Positions 44,949 to 53,849 of a DNA stretch of 64,000 nucleotides are shown here, piece after piece. The position numbers and the translations under genes are program-made. How positions within the stretch are numbered: the first letter of the stretch is position 1; every line of letters starts with the position of its first letter. The notes under the pieces were generated by a model. The model was not told where the DNA came from, ran no database searches, and saw only the letters and a program-made list of their open reading frames with translations. Origin of the DNA: Bacillus sp. AFS088145 (GTDB lineage Bacteria > Bacillota > Bacilli > Bacillales > Bacillaceae_G); the NCBI RefSeq assembly GCF_002564465.1, contig NZ_NUUX01000044.1, positions 61,451 through 125,450 of the forward strand. The letters run 5' to 3'.

Positions 44949-47705
44949 TTATGCAATAATATTACGTTCCAACTTATTAAATCGATTATTAGTGTATGAA
45001 TCTGAGTTATACGAAGTTGGATTCGTATTAGTTGGTTTTGATGGTTTAGTTGGATCTGGTGTAGTAGGAGGTGTAGTTGGATTTGTATTACCATCTCCAG
45101 TACCGCCACCATCACCTGTACCAGTGCCATCACCTGTACCAGTGCCATCACCGTTTCCAGTACCAGTACCGTCACCAGTGCCCGTGCCGTCACCATTTCC
45201 AGTACCAGTGCCGTTACCATTACCATTACCGTTACCATTACCATTACCGTTACCGTTACCGTTACCATTACCGTTACCGTTGCCATTACCGTTACCGTTA
45301 CCGTTACCGTTGCCATTACCGTTACCGTTACCGTTACCAGTACCGTTGCCAGTACCGTTGCCAGTACCGTTACCATTACCATTATTATCAGCTGGTGGGG
45401 TAGTAGGCTCTTTGGTAGTAGTTAAATCAACTGTAACAGTAACCGCAGCACTCTTAGTTTCGCCATTAGTTGCCACGATTGTAATTTTTACTTTGTTTCC
45501 AGCTACGATGCCATTAATTTTTGCTGATGTTCCATTTACTTTTTGAGTTTGGCCTTTAACACCGTTAATATCATAGTTAACTTCAAAAGTAGTAGAACCA
45601 AGTAAATCAGAAGGATACTGCCAATTTAACGAAACACTGCTCGTTTTTTCATCATATTTCGCTGTAACACTTTTAGCTGGATCTAATGTATCAGGTGTAG
45701 GTAGATCATCCATTTTTTCACCTTTAATATATAATTCGTCTTGTATCTTTACAACTGAGCTTGGTTTATGAAACTCAGATGAACGATCAGCTGTTGCTGC
45801 TAACATATCTCTAGCAATATATTTAGCTAGATTTGTTGATGTCTTACTTAAATAATGACCTTCTTTATTTTTCTCATATCCAGTCCATACCGAAATAGTA
45901 ACATCTGGAGTATAACCAACAAACCAACTATCTCGAGTTGCGTTTGAAGGGAAGCCATATTTGTCTTTTACTTCTTGTGGGTAGTTTGTAGTACCAGTTT
46001 TACCTGCCATATCTAGTCCAGGTACATTAGCTCTACCACCCGTACCGCCTGGAGCCTTAACAACGTCACGTAGCATATCTGTAATCATATATGCAGTGTA
46101 ATCGCTCATTGCTTGTTTTGGTTCAGGAGCTAATACTTTTTCAGTTTTATCTTGATAAATAATTTTTGTAACAGCATGTGGTTTTATATAAACACCGCCA
46201 TTACCAAAGGCTGCATATGCGCCTGCCATATCCATTGCAGATACACCTGTAAAACCACCGATTGCATGAGACTCATAAAAACTGTTCTTTTGGAAGTTAA
46301 ATCCAAGTCCGTTACCAAATTCACGTGATTTATCTAATCCAACTTGCTGCATTGTTTTTAAAGCAGGAATATTTCTTGAACCGATTAACGCCTTACGAAT
46401 TGATAATTTACCTTTATATGATTTATCAGCGTTTCGAATAGGTGTTCCATCAGAATATTGATATGGCTCATCAACAAGTTGATGATTAGTTGACCATTTT
46501 AAATATTGTATCGCAGGACCATAGTCTAAGATTGGTTTAATAGTTGAACCAGGTTGTCTTTTAATATCTGTTGCAAAATTTAAACCGCCAGTAGTTGTAT
46601 TTCTTCCAGCACCTACAGCTTTAATTTCACCTGTTTTAGTGTCAGTTAATACAAAACCAGTTTGGAAATCATCACTTGGATAAAAATCAGATCCACGATT
46701 AATAATTTCATCTGCTTTATCTTGTGCTTTTGGATCTAAAGTTGTTTCAATTGTTAATCCATCTGTATTTATATCTGCATCACCGTATTTTTTAACCTCA
46801 TCCATAACGACATCAATGAATGCTTGATATTTTGTTTGGCCACTTTCATGAACTTTAACTAATGATTTCTCTGGGATTGCTTTTGCTTTAGCATATTGAT
46901 CATTCGTTATATAACCATATTTTTTCATCTGGCTTAATACAACATTTCTTCTAGCTTCTGATTCAGCCGGATGTTTTGCTGGATTGTAGTTATTTGGACT
47001 TTGTACCATACCAGCAAGTGTAGCTGCTTCAGGTAACGTAATTTTCGATAAATCTGTACTAAAATATGTTTCACTTGCTTTTGCTACACCATATACTCCT
47101 CGGCCTTTTAGACCATTAGAGAAGTAAACTTTATTTAAATACATTTCTAAAATTTGTTGTTTAGAATATTTTTGTTCAAGCTGGAATGATAAATACCATT
47201 CTTGTACTTTACGTTTAATTGTTTTTTGTGGAGACAAGAATGAGTTTTTGACAACTTGTTGAGTAATTGTACTACCACCTTGTGATCCAAATCCACCTGT
47301 AATATTAGCTAAAACTGCGCCAAGCACACGGCGGATATCAACACCTTTATGTTTATAAAAACGTACGTCCTCAGTAGCAATAAAAGCATCTTCTACTACT
47401 TTAGGAATCTCGTTATATGAAACTTTCGTTCTTTGTTCAGTTCCTAGCTCAGCAATAACATTCCCATTTTTATCTAGAATCGTAGACGATAAAGGTACTT
47501 TAAGCTTTGATTCATCAAGTTTAGGTGCATCACTTACTAAATAATAGAAAGTTCCAACTCCCCCGAGAATACAAAGTACCGCTAAAGTTAATATTGATAA
47601 AGTAATCTTTTTCCATAAACCTTCACGTTTTTTGGGTTTCACATCTGAAGGCTTTTCCATTTCCATTTGTTTTCGTTCCTGTCGTGAACTATACTCTTTT
47701 GCCAT
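44949..47705 (-). CDS. ponA: Penicillin-binding protein 1A/1B, bifunctional peptidoglycan synthase
   Basis: Class A PBP, 918 residues. Membrane anchor at about 33-57. Glycosyltransferase domain with catalytic Glu112 in ATEDVRFY and GGSTITQQ. Transpeptidase with STIK (Ser387, Lys390), SRN (443-445) and KTG (569-571). A fibronectin III-like domain covers about 675-765. The tail from 774 to about 876 is almost only Gly alternating with Asn, Thr or Asp, followed by a Pro/Thr segment and a short end. The start at 47705 has GGCAGGAG upstream. It is followed downstream-to-upstream by recU, as in B. subtilis. Confidence 0.96.
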   Translation of the reverse strand: MAKEYSSRQERKQMEMEKPSDVKPKKREGLWKKITLSILTLAVLCILGGVGTFYYLVSDAPKLDESKLKVPLSSTILDKNGNVIAELGTEQRTKVSYNEIPKVVEDAFIATEDVRFYKHKGVDIRRVLGAVLANITGGFGSQGGSTITQQVVKNSFLSPQKTIKRKVQEWYLSFQLEQKYSKQQILEMYLNKVYFSNGLKGRGVYGVAKASETYFSTDLSKITLPEAATLAGMVQSPNNYNPAKHPAESEARRNVVLSQMKKYGYITNDQYAKAKAIPEKSLVKVHESGQTKYQAFIDVVMDEVKKYGDADINTDGLTIETTLDPKAQDKADEIINRGSDFYPSDDFQTGFVLTDTKTGEIKAVGAGRNTTTGGLNFATDIKRQPGSTIKPILDYGPAIQYLKWSTNHQLVDEPYQYSDGTPIRNADKSYKGKLSIRKALIGSRNIPALKTMQQVGLDKSREFGNGLGFNFQKNSFYESHAIGGFTGVSAMDMAGAYAAFGNGGVYIKPHAVTKIIYQDKTEKVLAPEPKQAMSDYTAYMITDMLRDVVKAPGGTGGRANVPGLDMAGKTGTTNYPQEVKDKYGFPSNATRDSWFVGYTPDVTISVWTGYEKNKEGHYLSKTSTNLAKYIARDMLAATADRSSEFHKPSSVVKIQDELYIKGEKMDDLPTPDTLDPAKSVTAKYDEKTSSVSLNWQYPSDLLGSTTFEVNYDINGVKGQTQKVNGTSAKINGIVAGNKVKITIVATNGETKSAAVTVTVDLTTTKEPTTPPADNNGNGNGTGNGTGNGTGNGNGNGNGNGNGNGNGNGNGNGNGNGNGNGNGNGNGNGNGNGTGTGNGDGTGTGDGTGTGNGDGTGTGDGTGTGDGGGTGDGNTNPTTPPTTPDPTKPSKPTNTNPTSYNSDSYTNNRFNKLERNIIA
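45078..45386 (-). repeat. Simple-sequence repeat coding the ponA Gly-Asn tail
   Basis: On the plus strand, runs of GTTACC and ATTACC hexamers, changing to GTACCAGT and CATCACC units nearer the ponA end, code Gly-Asn, Gly-Thr and Gly-Asp dipeptides. Six-base units keep frame when gained or lost, so tail length can vary without truncation. The matching plus-strand Pro-rich open frame is an artefact. Confidence 0.9.
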
Positions 47706-47755
47706 TTTTTTGTTTCTCCTGCCTTTCAAATGAACTTAATGAAATTATTAAAATA

Positions 47756-48367
47756 TTAAATTACAAAAAGTTCATCGATACATTTTAAGTAAGGAACAAT
47801 GATTGGATAACTTGGTTTAAGTAACGTTCCATACTCTTTGCATTCTTCTCTAGAAATTGATTTTCTTCCACCATCTGTTTGCCTTTTCCAAAAGGTAAGA
47901 ATATCAGTTGCTTTCATAAAATAAATTTCATTATATAATGAAAATTTTAATATGACAAACGAAATTCCACCATGATTCAGTACATTTTCCATATGCTCTA
48001 TTTGGTGTAAATGGAAATTTTGTAAAGGAAAACTAGTTTTATTATTGGTTTCCTTAGCTTCAAAATCAATATACTTCCCTTTATAGATGCCATTATAGTC
48101 GGTAGTTGATGGTTGCTTAAAATAGGCTTCTCTAATAACTGCAGCACTTCTTTTTGGATAGTCTACTTTTACGATTTGTACAGGTGTTGGTTTTTTATGT
48201 ATGTTTGCGATGTTATTTGATAAATAATACGTATTAGTAGCATTTAAATCATCTTCAAGGGACATTCCGCGATTACTATAAGTATTATTTGATTTTACTT
48301 GTATTTCGTTATTTTTTTGATTTTTTTGAACTACATTATTTCTTCGATTTGGGTAACTTATTGTCAT
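47756..48367 (-). CDS. recU: Holliday junction resolvase RecU
   Basis: 203 residues. Contains YPNRR near the start, the TSPKR-like DYPKRSAAV region, [15 protein letters not shown] and DFEAKET with the catalytic acidic residues and lysine, and FHLHQIEHM. It resolves recombination intermediates and modulates RecA. Reverse strand, 26 coding bases apart from ponA downstream, likely an operon. TAAGGTGGAG precedes the ATG. Confidence 0.95.
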   Translation of the reverse strand: MTISYPNRRNNVVQKNQKNNEIQVKSNNTYSNRGMSLEDDLNATNTYYLSNNIANIHKKPTPVQIVKVDYPKRSAAVIREAYFKQPSTTDYNGIYKGKYIDFEAKETNNKTSFPLQNFHLHQIEHMENVLNHGGISFVILKFSLYNEIYFMKATDILTFWKRQTDGGRKSISREECKEYGTLLKPSYPIIVPYLKCIDELFVI

Positions 48368-48461
48368 AAAACCAACTCCACCTTAATTTACATACAACTT
48401 GTATTATAGCACTAAAACAGATGTTCGTGTAAAAAAATACCAGATTGCTTGGGGTGAGTCA

Positions 48462-49469
48462 ATGAATACAAACCATGAAAGCTGGAAAGGTTTTATAAAA
48501 AAAAGAAGAGAAGATCACATTTTATCACATGAAGAAGCAAAACTTATTGATTTAATAAAGAAAGAAACAGTTAAATATAATGCAGATAATATTTCCAGAA
48601 CGATTGCATACCAAGAATATTTTTTAAGACAAAGTGAAATAGAGTGGTCTTTTCTTGCAAGTATGGTGTCACGTAATGCAGGCTATAACATGACTGATTT
48701 AGAAAACCAATTATTCGTTAATGGACTAAGTCTTAAACAAAGAAAACAGCTTTTTATGACGTATGAACGGGCAAATTGGATTATTTTTTTAGATGCATTT
48801 CCACAGTTACTTCTTTTTGAATATTCAAAAGTTAAAAATAGGCCATTATTTTATTTATTGAAATATTTTTCAATATCTAGTTTTATGGAAATTGAATGGG
48901 AGAAATATTGGACGGATCGTGATAAGAAAAGACTAGTTTATTCATTGATTATTAACGAACAAAATATGATTGAAAGACCAGTCATTCAAAATAAATTTTT
49001 TAAAAGTGAAGTTTTTAATTCTTTAGCATTTAAACTACAGGAACAATTAAAACTTAGTTATGTTATATTTCCATCAAGTAATGGTGAACTATATGGACTT
49101 GGTGTTTACCAATTTGAAGATTTAACGAAAAGGATTCAAATTGGTAAACAATTATATTCAATTTTATTTCACGAGGATTTACACAATGAATTTATCGTTT
49201 TTGCTATGCAAACTAATCACACAGGCAGTAGAAGTGATTATGAGGAGTTAGTTGGAATTACAAGTTCAACTAATCCGGAATTAAGAGATGTTTATCCAAT
49301 AATTCCTCACACACGAACTGCTCTAGATGATTGGTATACAAATAGTAAAATTTTAAATGAATGGTATGAATATGAGGAAGTTATTAATGGAGATAGTTTT
49401 AAGCAATCTTTTTTAATAAAGCAAGAGCTGCTTGGTTCATTGTTAAAATTGAAATCGATTTTTCAATAA
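48462..49469 (+). CDS. yppC: DUF2515 protein, YppC type
   Basis: 335 residues from the ATG with TTGGGGTGAG upstream; the longer frame lacks a site. Soluble, no membrane helix. SWKGFIKKRRED, NISRTIAYQEYF and SMVSRNAGYNMTD fit DUF2515/YppC, which lies divergent to recU in B. subtilis. Function unknown. Confidence 0.8.
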   Translation: MNTNHESWKGFIKKRREDHILSHEEAKLIDLIKKETVKYNADNISRTIAYQEYFLRQSEIEWSFLASMVSRNAGYNMTDLENQLFVNGLSLKQRKQLFMTYERANWIIFLDAFPQLLLFEYSKVKNRPLFYLLKYFSISSFMEIEWEKYWTDRDKKRLVYSLIINEQNMIERPVIQNKFFKSEVFNSLAFKLQEQLKLSYVIFPSSNGELYGLGVYQFEDLTKRIQIGKQLYSILFHEDLHNEFIVFAMQTNHTGSRSDYEELVGITSSTNPELRDVYPIIPHTRTALDDWYTNSKILNEWYEYEEVINGDSFKQSFLIKQELLGSLLKLKSIFQ

Positions 49470-49867
49470 AAATGCTAGCTTTTTTTCACACTGTTGAAAA
49501 ACAATCCTTGTCAATTAACAGTAGTTTATTAATCAGTTTGTAGGTCAATTAAGATTGAACATTAATTAATAAACTAGTCAATTGAATTTGATTTTCTAAA
49601 AATTACCATAATATTTTTAAATTCTAAAATAAACCATTACTAGTGTTATTGGAATCATAAAATTGCTCATTTAAAACCATTTAATAGATCATCAAAAAAA
49701 ATGATAATTTCATCATTAATAAATGTTCTGGTTATGTCAGTTTTCTCTATTGACCATTTTATATTTCAACATTCTGAAAAAAGCTAGCACTAATATGCTA
49801 GCTTTTTTCTTTTTAATCGATTTTTCAATAGAAAGAATGTCGATTAAAATCGAGTGTTCCCTAATGT
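49470..49867. other. AT-rich gene-free region with truncated and complete twin terminators
   Basis: ATGCTAGCTTTTTTTC at 49471-49487 is half of a terminator. The complete hairpin, AAAAAAGCTAGCA against TGCTAGCTTTTTT, is at 49777-49808. The 16-mer AATCGATTTTTCAATA occurs at 49453-49468, inside the end of the yppC-type gene, and again at 49815-49830. No open frame between them. Confidence 0.6.
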
Positions 49868-49969
49868 TTATGTAGCAGGGTTATTAGGACCATCTAATTT
49901 TGGATTACCAGTTTGTTGACTTTTACTTTTTTCTTGTTTTTTCTTTTTTTCATTTTTGTTTTTTGCCAT
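49868..49969 (-). CDS. sspM: Small acid-soluble spore protein, SspM-like
   Basis: 33 residues, lysine-rich N-terminus and C-terminus NPKLDGPNNPAT. This resembles B. subtilis SspM, which ends with a KLGGPNRPST-type sequence and is encoded close to yppC. SspM is a minor SASP made in the forespore. GGAGGTG precedes the ATG. Too short for a confident motif, but ribosome binding site, ending and place agree. Confidence 0.65.
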   Translation of the reverse strand: MAKNKNEKKKKQEKSKSQQTGNPKLDGPNNPAT

Positions 49970-50173
49970 TTGAAACACCTCCATGTAATATACCTTTCCC
50001 AATTCTGTTCAACGTTACAAGTTTTTTTGTCGAAATTATAGATGAAAATACCTTTATTCACTTTGTTTAGCGAAATAGTTCTAGTTTTGTCACTAGGGAA
50101 GGAGGTAGATGAATTGTTGTTGAATTTATTCTGTAAAGAAAATTTAGAAAATTAGGAAGAGGAGTTGAACTGT

Positions 50174-50425
50174 ATGGAGTTAATTCAAAGAGATGATTTT
50201 TTTCGAGCAATTGATGAATTTTTAAATGAGGTTGAATTTATTGAGCACTCCTTAGCTTTAAGAATTGATCAAAAATGTGATGAAGAAAAGAATTTACTTT
50301 TAAATAAGATCCAGTCAACAACAGTGCATCTTCATCATTTTGAAAAGAAAGTAAGTCAAGCAAAAGAGGGTGGTAGTTGGATCTCAACACCATTTTTAGG
50401 AAGACAATTAGCATTTAATATTTAA
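50174..50425 (+). CDS. Hypothetical 83-residue protein
   Basis: Small helical, acidic N-terminal half (DDFFRAIDEFLNEVEFIEH) and a more basic C-terminal half ending STPFLGRQLAFNI. AGAAGAGGAG-like site (GGAAGAGGAG) before the ATG. It occupies the yppD/yppE neighbourhood but neither can be claimed. No membrane segment. Confidence 0.6.
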   Translation: MELIQRDDFFRAIDEFLNEVEFIEHSLALRIDQKCDEEKNLLLNKIQSTTVHLHHFEKKVSQAKEGGSWISTPFLGRQLAFNI

Positions 50426-50485
50426 TAAATATATATAAAAGTAAACCATATTTGTTTTTAATGAAGGGGTAAAAGAATAATGGAA

Positions 50486-50538
50486 TTAAATAAAGCGAAA
50501 CACTTTTACTATTTAGTAAATGTGTATCGCTTTATTTC
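50486..50538. terminator. Bidirectional terminator between hypothetical gene and yppF
   Basis: A long imperfect stem, AATAAAGCGA with TCGCTTTATT and inner TTTACT with AGTAAA, lies between convergent genes. Confidence 0.75.
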
Positions 50539-50561
50539 TTATAATATTATATTCCCGATTA

Positions 50562-50738
50562 CTAAATGGGCTTACAAGCGCCAAATAGTTCAAGTTCTTT
50601 AACTAATTCTCTGTAATGTTGAATAGTAACCTCACCATTTAGGTAATTTTGTTGTAAAAAGTCCATTAATTGATTAAAGTCAGTTGGTTCGAAACTTTTT
50701 GATGAAATAAACTTGCTCTTTAATTCTTGTAAAGTCAT
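50562..50738 (-). CDS. yppF: YppF-like protein
   Basis: 58 residues: MTLQELKSKF, FNQLMDFLQQNYLNGEVTI and HYRELVKELELFGA. This matches the YppF family of small helical proteins found next to yppG in Bacillus. GGAGGGG precedes the ATG. Reverse strand, unlike neighbours. Function unknown. Confidence 0.75.
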   Translation of the reverse strand: MTLQELKSKFISSKSFEPTDFNQLMDFLQQNYLNGEVTIQHYRELVKELELFGACKPI

Positions 50739-50938
50739 TATTACCCCTCCAACATTAAAATATAATTAACAACTTGTATAACTAAATAAAATGTACCATA
50801 AATATTTAAAATTTAAATTTTTTTAAAAATTTAAACTTCCGACATATTATGACAAATAGCGCATAAGATAATAGAAGTAACAGAATAGGCATTTGTAACA
50901 TATTTATAAATGAGAAAACTTATAATGGATGTGAGAAT

Positions 50939-51754
50939 ATGAAATCTCAAATGTTTCCTCCAAATCATTCAGATAACAGCTTTGAATGGTTTAGAAAGCA
51001 AAATCAAATGATTGATGAGAATTTTAATTTTCCAGAAATGAATCAAATATCTAATGAAAATCAGCGTTACTATGGAAATACAATCCAACCTTTTTCACAA
51101 AACCCTACTATGAATACACTACAACCGCCAGTTCAATCGCAACAGACACAACATGCACAATCGACTCAACTAATCCAACCAACTCAATCACCTCAATCAA
51201 CCCAATCACCTCAATCAATCCAACAATCACAGATGATTGAGCCATCTCCTTATGGGGGAACATCAATACAAACAGGTAGTTATGATCAAAGTCAAATGCA
51301 GTATGCAGCACCACAACACTTTCCAATGCAGCATCCTACTGTTTCATATAACCAAGGGTATCAATACGATCCTAATTATTATGGAATGATGCAAAACCAA
51401 TATCCATATATGCCAATGTATCCTTCACAATTCGGTAATCAAACGAACTATTTAAGCAGTCCTCAAAATCACCAGTATTCAATGCAACCTCAACATGCTC
51501 AAATGTTACAACAAGGTCCATTTACAACTCCACCAATGTTTGCGCCTAGTACACCTTATCCAACTCAACCCAAAAAATTAAACCAACAAAATAATAATGG
51601 TCAATCTTTTCAGTTTTCATCAATATTAAATCAATTTAAAAATGGTTCAGGTTCATACGATGTCCCAAAAATGATGTCTACTGCGGGTCAAATGATGAAT
51701 ACCATGAATCAAGTAGGTGGATTATTTAAACAAATAGGGGTTTTATTCAAATAA
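50939..51754 (+). CDS. yppG: YppG-like protein with expanded Gln/Pro/Tyr-rich region
   Basis: 271 residues, about twice the B. subtilis YppG. The conserved part is the last 50 residues (SSILNQFKNGSGSYDVPKMM, TAGQMMNTMNQVGGLFKQI). Before it is a long low-complexity segment: Gln/Thr/Ser-Pro repeats (QPTQSPQSTQSPQS) at about 75-100, then Tyr/Met/Gln/Pro-rich sequence like spore coat proteins. Ribosome binding site weak. Coat-related function is an inference from composition and sporulation context. Confidence 0.75.
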   Translation: MKSQMFPPNHSDNSFEWFRKQNQMIDENFNFPEMNQISNENQRYYGNTIQPFSQNPTMNTLQPPVQSQQTQHAQSTQLIQPTQSPQSTQSPQSIQQSQMIEPSPYGGTSIQTGSYDQSQMQYAAPQHFPMQHPTVSYNQGYQYDPNYYGMMQNQYPYMPMYPSQFGNQTNYLSSPQNHQYSMQPQHAQMLQQGPFTTPPMFAPSTPYPTQPKKLNQQNNNGQSFQFSSILNQFKNGSGSYDVPKMMSTAGQMMNTMNQVGGLFKQIGVLFK

Positions 51755-51784
51755 AAAAAGCCAGGATCTCCTGGCTTTTTTAAA
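51753..51784. terminator. Terminator after yppG, also serving the GntR gene
   Basis: AAAAAGCCAGG and CCTGGCTTTTT flank ATCT; A and T tracts lie on both sides between convergent genes. Confidence 0.85.
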
Positions 51785-51812
51785 TCGTAAAAAGAATTTA
51801 CTTTCTATACTA

Positions 51813-52541
51813 TTAATCATTTCTAGATAAAGAATGTACAAGCTTGTAGCGGTCTGCTCTGTAAACAGTTAATTCGTACTCTAAAACTTTGCCACTTCTT
51901 AAATAAGTTGTACGATAAATTGCTAATACGGGACAATTCGGCGGAATTTCTAATAATTGCGCTTCTTCTTCAGAAGGCATTCTAGCTTGAATCGATTGAT
52001 CAGCATATTGAATAGGATCTGGAATATTGGCATTTACATAATCAAAGAATGATTTTTCTAAAACACTTTGATTAAGGTTTGGAGCAATATCGCATGACAC
52101 GTGGATACTTTCAATCGACATAGGAATTGAGTCTGCTAAACGGACCCGTTTTATAAAATAAATAGGATCGTTTTCTTTTATCTTTAGTATATTGGATAAT
52201 GCTTTATCAGAATTTAAAATATCAAATTGAACTAATCTACTACTCGGTTTTAAACCTCTCTCAATCATTTCTTCAGTGTAACTATTTAATCTACTAATTT
52301 TTTTTTCAACTTTTTGACGACTAACAAATGTACCTTTACCTTTTTGTCTGTAAACAATTCCTTCTTGAACTAAATTATTTAATGCTTGTCGAACGGTCAT
52401 ACGAGATATTTGGAATTTCTCTGAAAACTCTCTTTCTGATGGAATCAATTCATCAGCAGGGTATTCACCTGAAGCGATTTTACATTTTATGTATTCTAAT
52501 AATTGATGATAAATTGGTATTGGGGAATTTTTGTTAATCAT
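51813..52541 (-). CDS. GntR/HutC family transcriptional regulator, NagR (YvoA)-like
   Basis: 242 residues. N-terminal winged helix (SPIPIYHQLLEYIK, PSEREFSEKFQISRMTVRQAL, about residues 6-70) and a C-terminal UTRA effector domain (SRLNSYTEEMIERG, IPMSIESIHVS, VYRADRYKLVHSL). Closest by feel to NagR/YvoA, the GlcNAc-6-phosphate-responsive repressor. No nag or pts gene is nearby, so the ligand is uncertain. AAGGAG precedes the ATG. It is not part of the conserved yppG-ypsA order, so an insertion is likely. Confidence 0.88.
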   Translation of the reverse strand: MINKNSPIPIYHQLLEYIKCKIASGEYPADELIPSEREFSEKFQISRMTVRQALNNLVQEGIVYRQKGKGTFVSRQKVEKKISRLNSYTEEMIERGLKPSSRLVQFDILNSDKALSNILKIKENDPIYFIKRVRLADSIPMSIESIHVSCDIAPNLNQSVLEKSFFDYVNANIPDPIQYADQSIQARMPSEEEAQLLEIPPNCPVLAIYRTTYLRSGKVLEYELTVYRADRYKLVHSLSRND

Positions 52542-52626
52542 TTTTTACTCCTTGAATTGCATTAATTATCTATATTTAAACGATTTCATAACTCATTTTA
52601 AAGGAATAAAATGCTTTCGGCAATCA

Positions 52627-52642
52627 TTGTGTATACTCACAA
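52627..52642 (-). promoter_or_regulatory. Possible GntR operator
   Basis: The inverted repeat TTGTGTATACTCACAA with 5-bp arms lies 86 bases upstream of the GntR gene. HutC-type regulators bind such short palindromes and often self-regulate. Unproven. Confidence 0.3.
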
Positions 52643-52760
52643 AAATCAGAAAATTTAAACTTTTAATCTTTATTCATTTTATTGTTGTGAAATATGTTCA
52701 AACCTAATAAAATAAAAAAGTTGACATAAAAGTATATTTAGGATATTGGAGAGGAAAATT

Positions 52761-52856
52761 TTGAACAAAATACTTTTTTTATTTTTTTTCACAATTACAT
52801 TAACATTAATTATTTTTACGAGTTTTAAACAAGCTTTATATGTAATTTTATCATAA
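52761..52856 (+). CDS. Possible 31-residue single-span membrane peptide
   Basis: TTG start with GGAGAGG seven bases upstream; MNKILFLFFFTITLTLIIF forms one membrane helix. A TTGACA box at 52721 lies upstream but any matching -10 would overlap the ribosome binding site. AT-rich sequence easily gives hydrophobic frames, so this is weak. Confidence 0.25.
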   Translation: MNKILFLFFFTITLTLIIFTSFKQALYVILS

Positions 52857-53163
52857 AATATCGACGGAAAAATTTTAACAATAATATTCCTATCACAATA
52901 ACTAATCTAAAGGGAATAAAATATCCTCTATTAGCAGCAATCAAATATTGAAATATTGATCTTAAATTGGTCTTAATAGTTGATTTCCACTAAGCTTATG
53001 ACTACTATGTAAAGTTAAATATTAGATTCCCTCAATATAAATTTCTACATTTGAATATTATTTAAATAAATGATTTTTGCGAGATAAATATACTTACAAT
53101 ATTTATTTGTTATTAAATATTTGAAATAAAGCAGAGTATTTAATAAAATAAAATATAATTTGT
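52857..53163. other. AT-rich gene-free region upstream of ypsA
   Basis: About 300 bases, very AT-rich, without open frame. Just after it a perfect 9-bp hairpin, GGAAGAACT (53164-53172) with AGTTCTTCC (53176-53184), lies 22 bases before the ypsA ATG, without a T run. Confidence 0.5.
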
Positions 53164-53206
53164 GGAAGAACTTTTAGTTCTTCCTAATTTATTATTGTGA
53201 GGTAAT

Positions 53207-53773
53207 ATGAAGATACTACTTATATCTGGTTATAAATCATTTGAATTAGGAATTTTTTCGAATAAACACGATGCAGTTAAGTACATAAAAAAAGCAATAA
53301 AAAATAAAATACTTTTATTTATAGATGAATTAGAATGGATTATTATTTCAGGGCAAATGGGTACTGAATTATGGGCCGCAGAAGTAGTATTCGAACTTCA
53401 GCTTGATTATCCCGAATTAAAGTTGGGTATTTTTACACCCTACGAAGATCAAGAGAAAAATTGGAATGAAGCAAATAAAGAATATTATAATGAAATCTTA
53501 ATTGGGGCGGATCACGTCGACTCAATTTCAAGAAAACCATACGAATCTCCAATACAGTTAAAAGCAAAAAATGAATTTTTAGTTAGTAAAAGTGATGGAT
53601 GTATTTTATTTTACGATAATGAAAAAGAAGGTAGTCCTAAATATTTATATGATTTAGCATACAAGAAAAATGAACTATTTAATTATCCTGTAGAAATCAT
53701 CACATTTGACGATTTACAAGTGATTGCAGAAGAGTCATTTGAGAATGATGACAATAAATATAGGGAATTATAG
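53207..53773 (+). CDS. ypsA: YpsA family protein (DUF1273, SLOG fold)
   Basis: 188 residues, MKILLISGYKSFELGIF and the SGQMGTELWAAEV loop typical of YpsA, a SLOG-superfamily nucleotide-sensing fold. It affects cell division in B. subtilis and S. aureus; next gene gpsB is also a division gene. GTGAGGT precedes the ATG. Confidence 0.93.
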   Translation: MKILLISGYKSFELGIFSNKHDAVKYIKKAIKNKILLFIDELEWIIISGQMGTELWAAEVVFELQLDYPELKLGIFTPYEDQEKNWNEANKEYYNEILIGADHVDSISRKPYESPIQLKAKNEFLVSKSDGCILFYDNEKEGSPKYLYDLAYKKNELFNYPVEIITFDDLQVIAEESFENDDNKYREL

Positions 53774-53849
53774 AATAGATAATTGACAATTTATGAAGAG
53801 TTTGAAAAAATAGAAGGTAAATATTTCTAAATGTTTTGGGGTGACACAC

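Noticed and set aside
44903-45382. Minus-strand frame of Val/Thr/Met repeats
   Set aside because: Alternative frame of the same repeat, ending inside the ponA terminator, with no ribosome binding site.
45100-45390. Possible CRISPR array in the regular repeats
   Set aside because: The units are six bases long and in frame with ponA; no spacers of 30 or so bases and no cas genes.
44992-45546. Plus-strand open frame of 184 codons rich in Pro-Val and Pro-Leu
   Set aside because: It is the complement of the ponA Gly-Asn repeat. Hexamer repeats leave all frames open; ponA has catalytic motifs and synteny on the other strand.
53164-53184. Terminator before ypsA
   Set aside because: The perfect hairpin is not followed by a T run and lies within 25 bases of the start codon, so it is more likely a leader stem.
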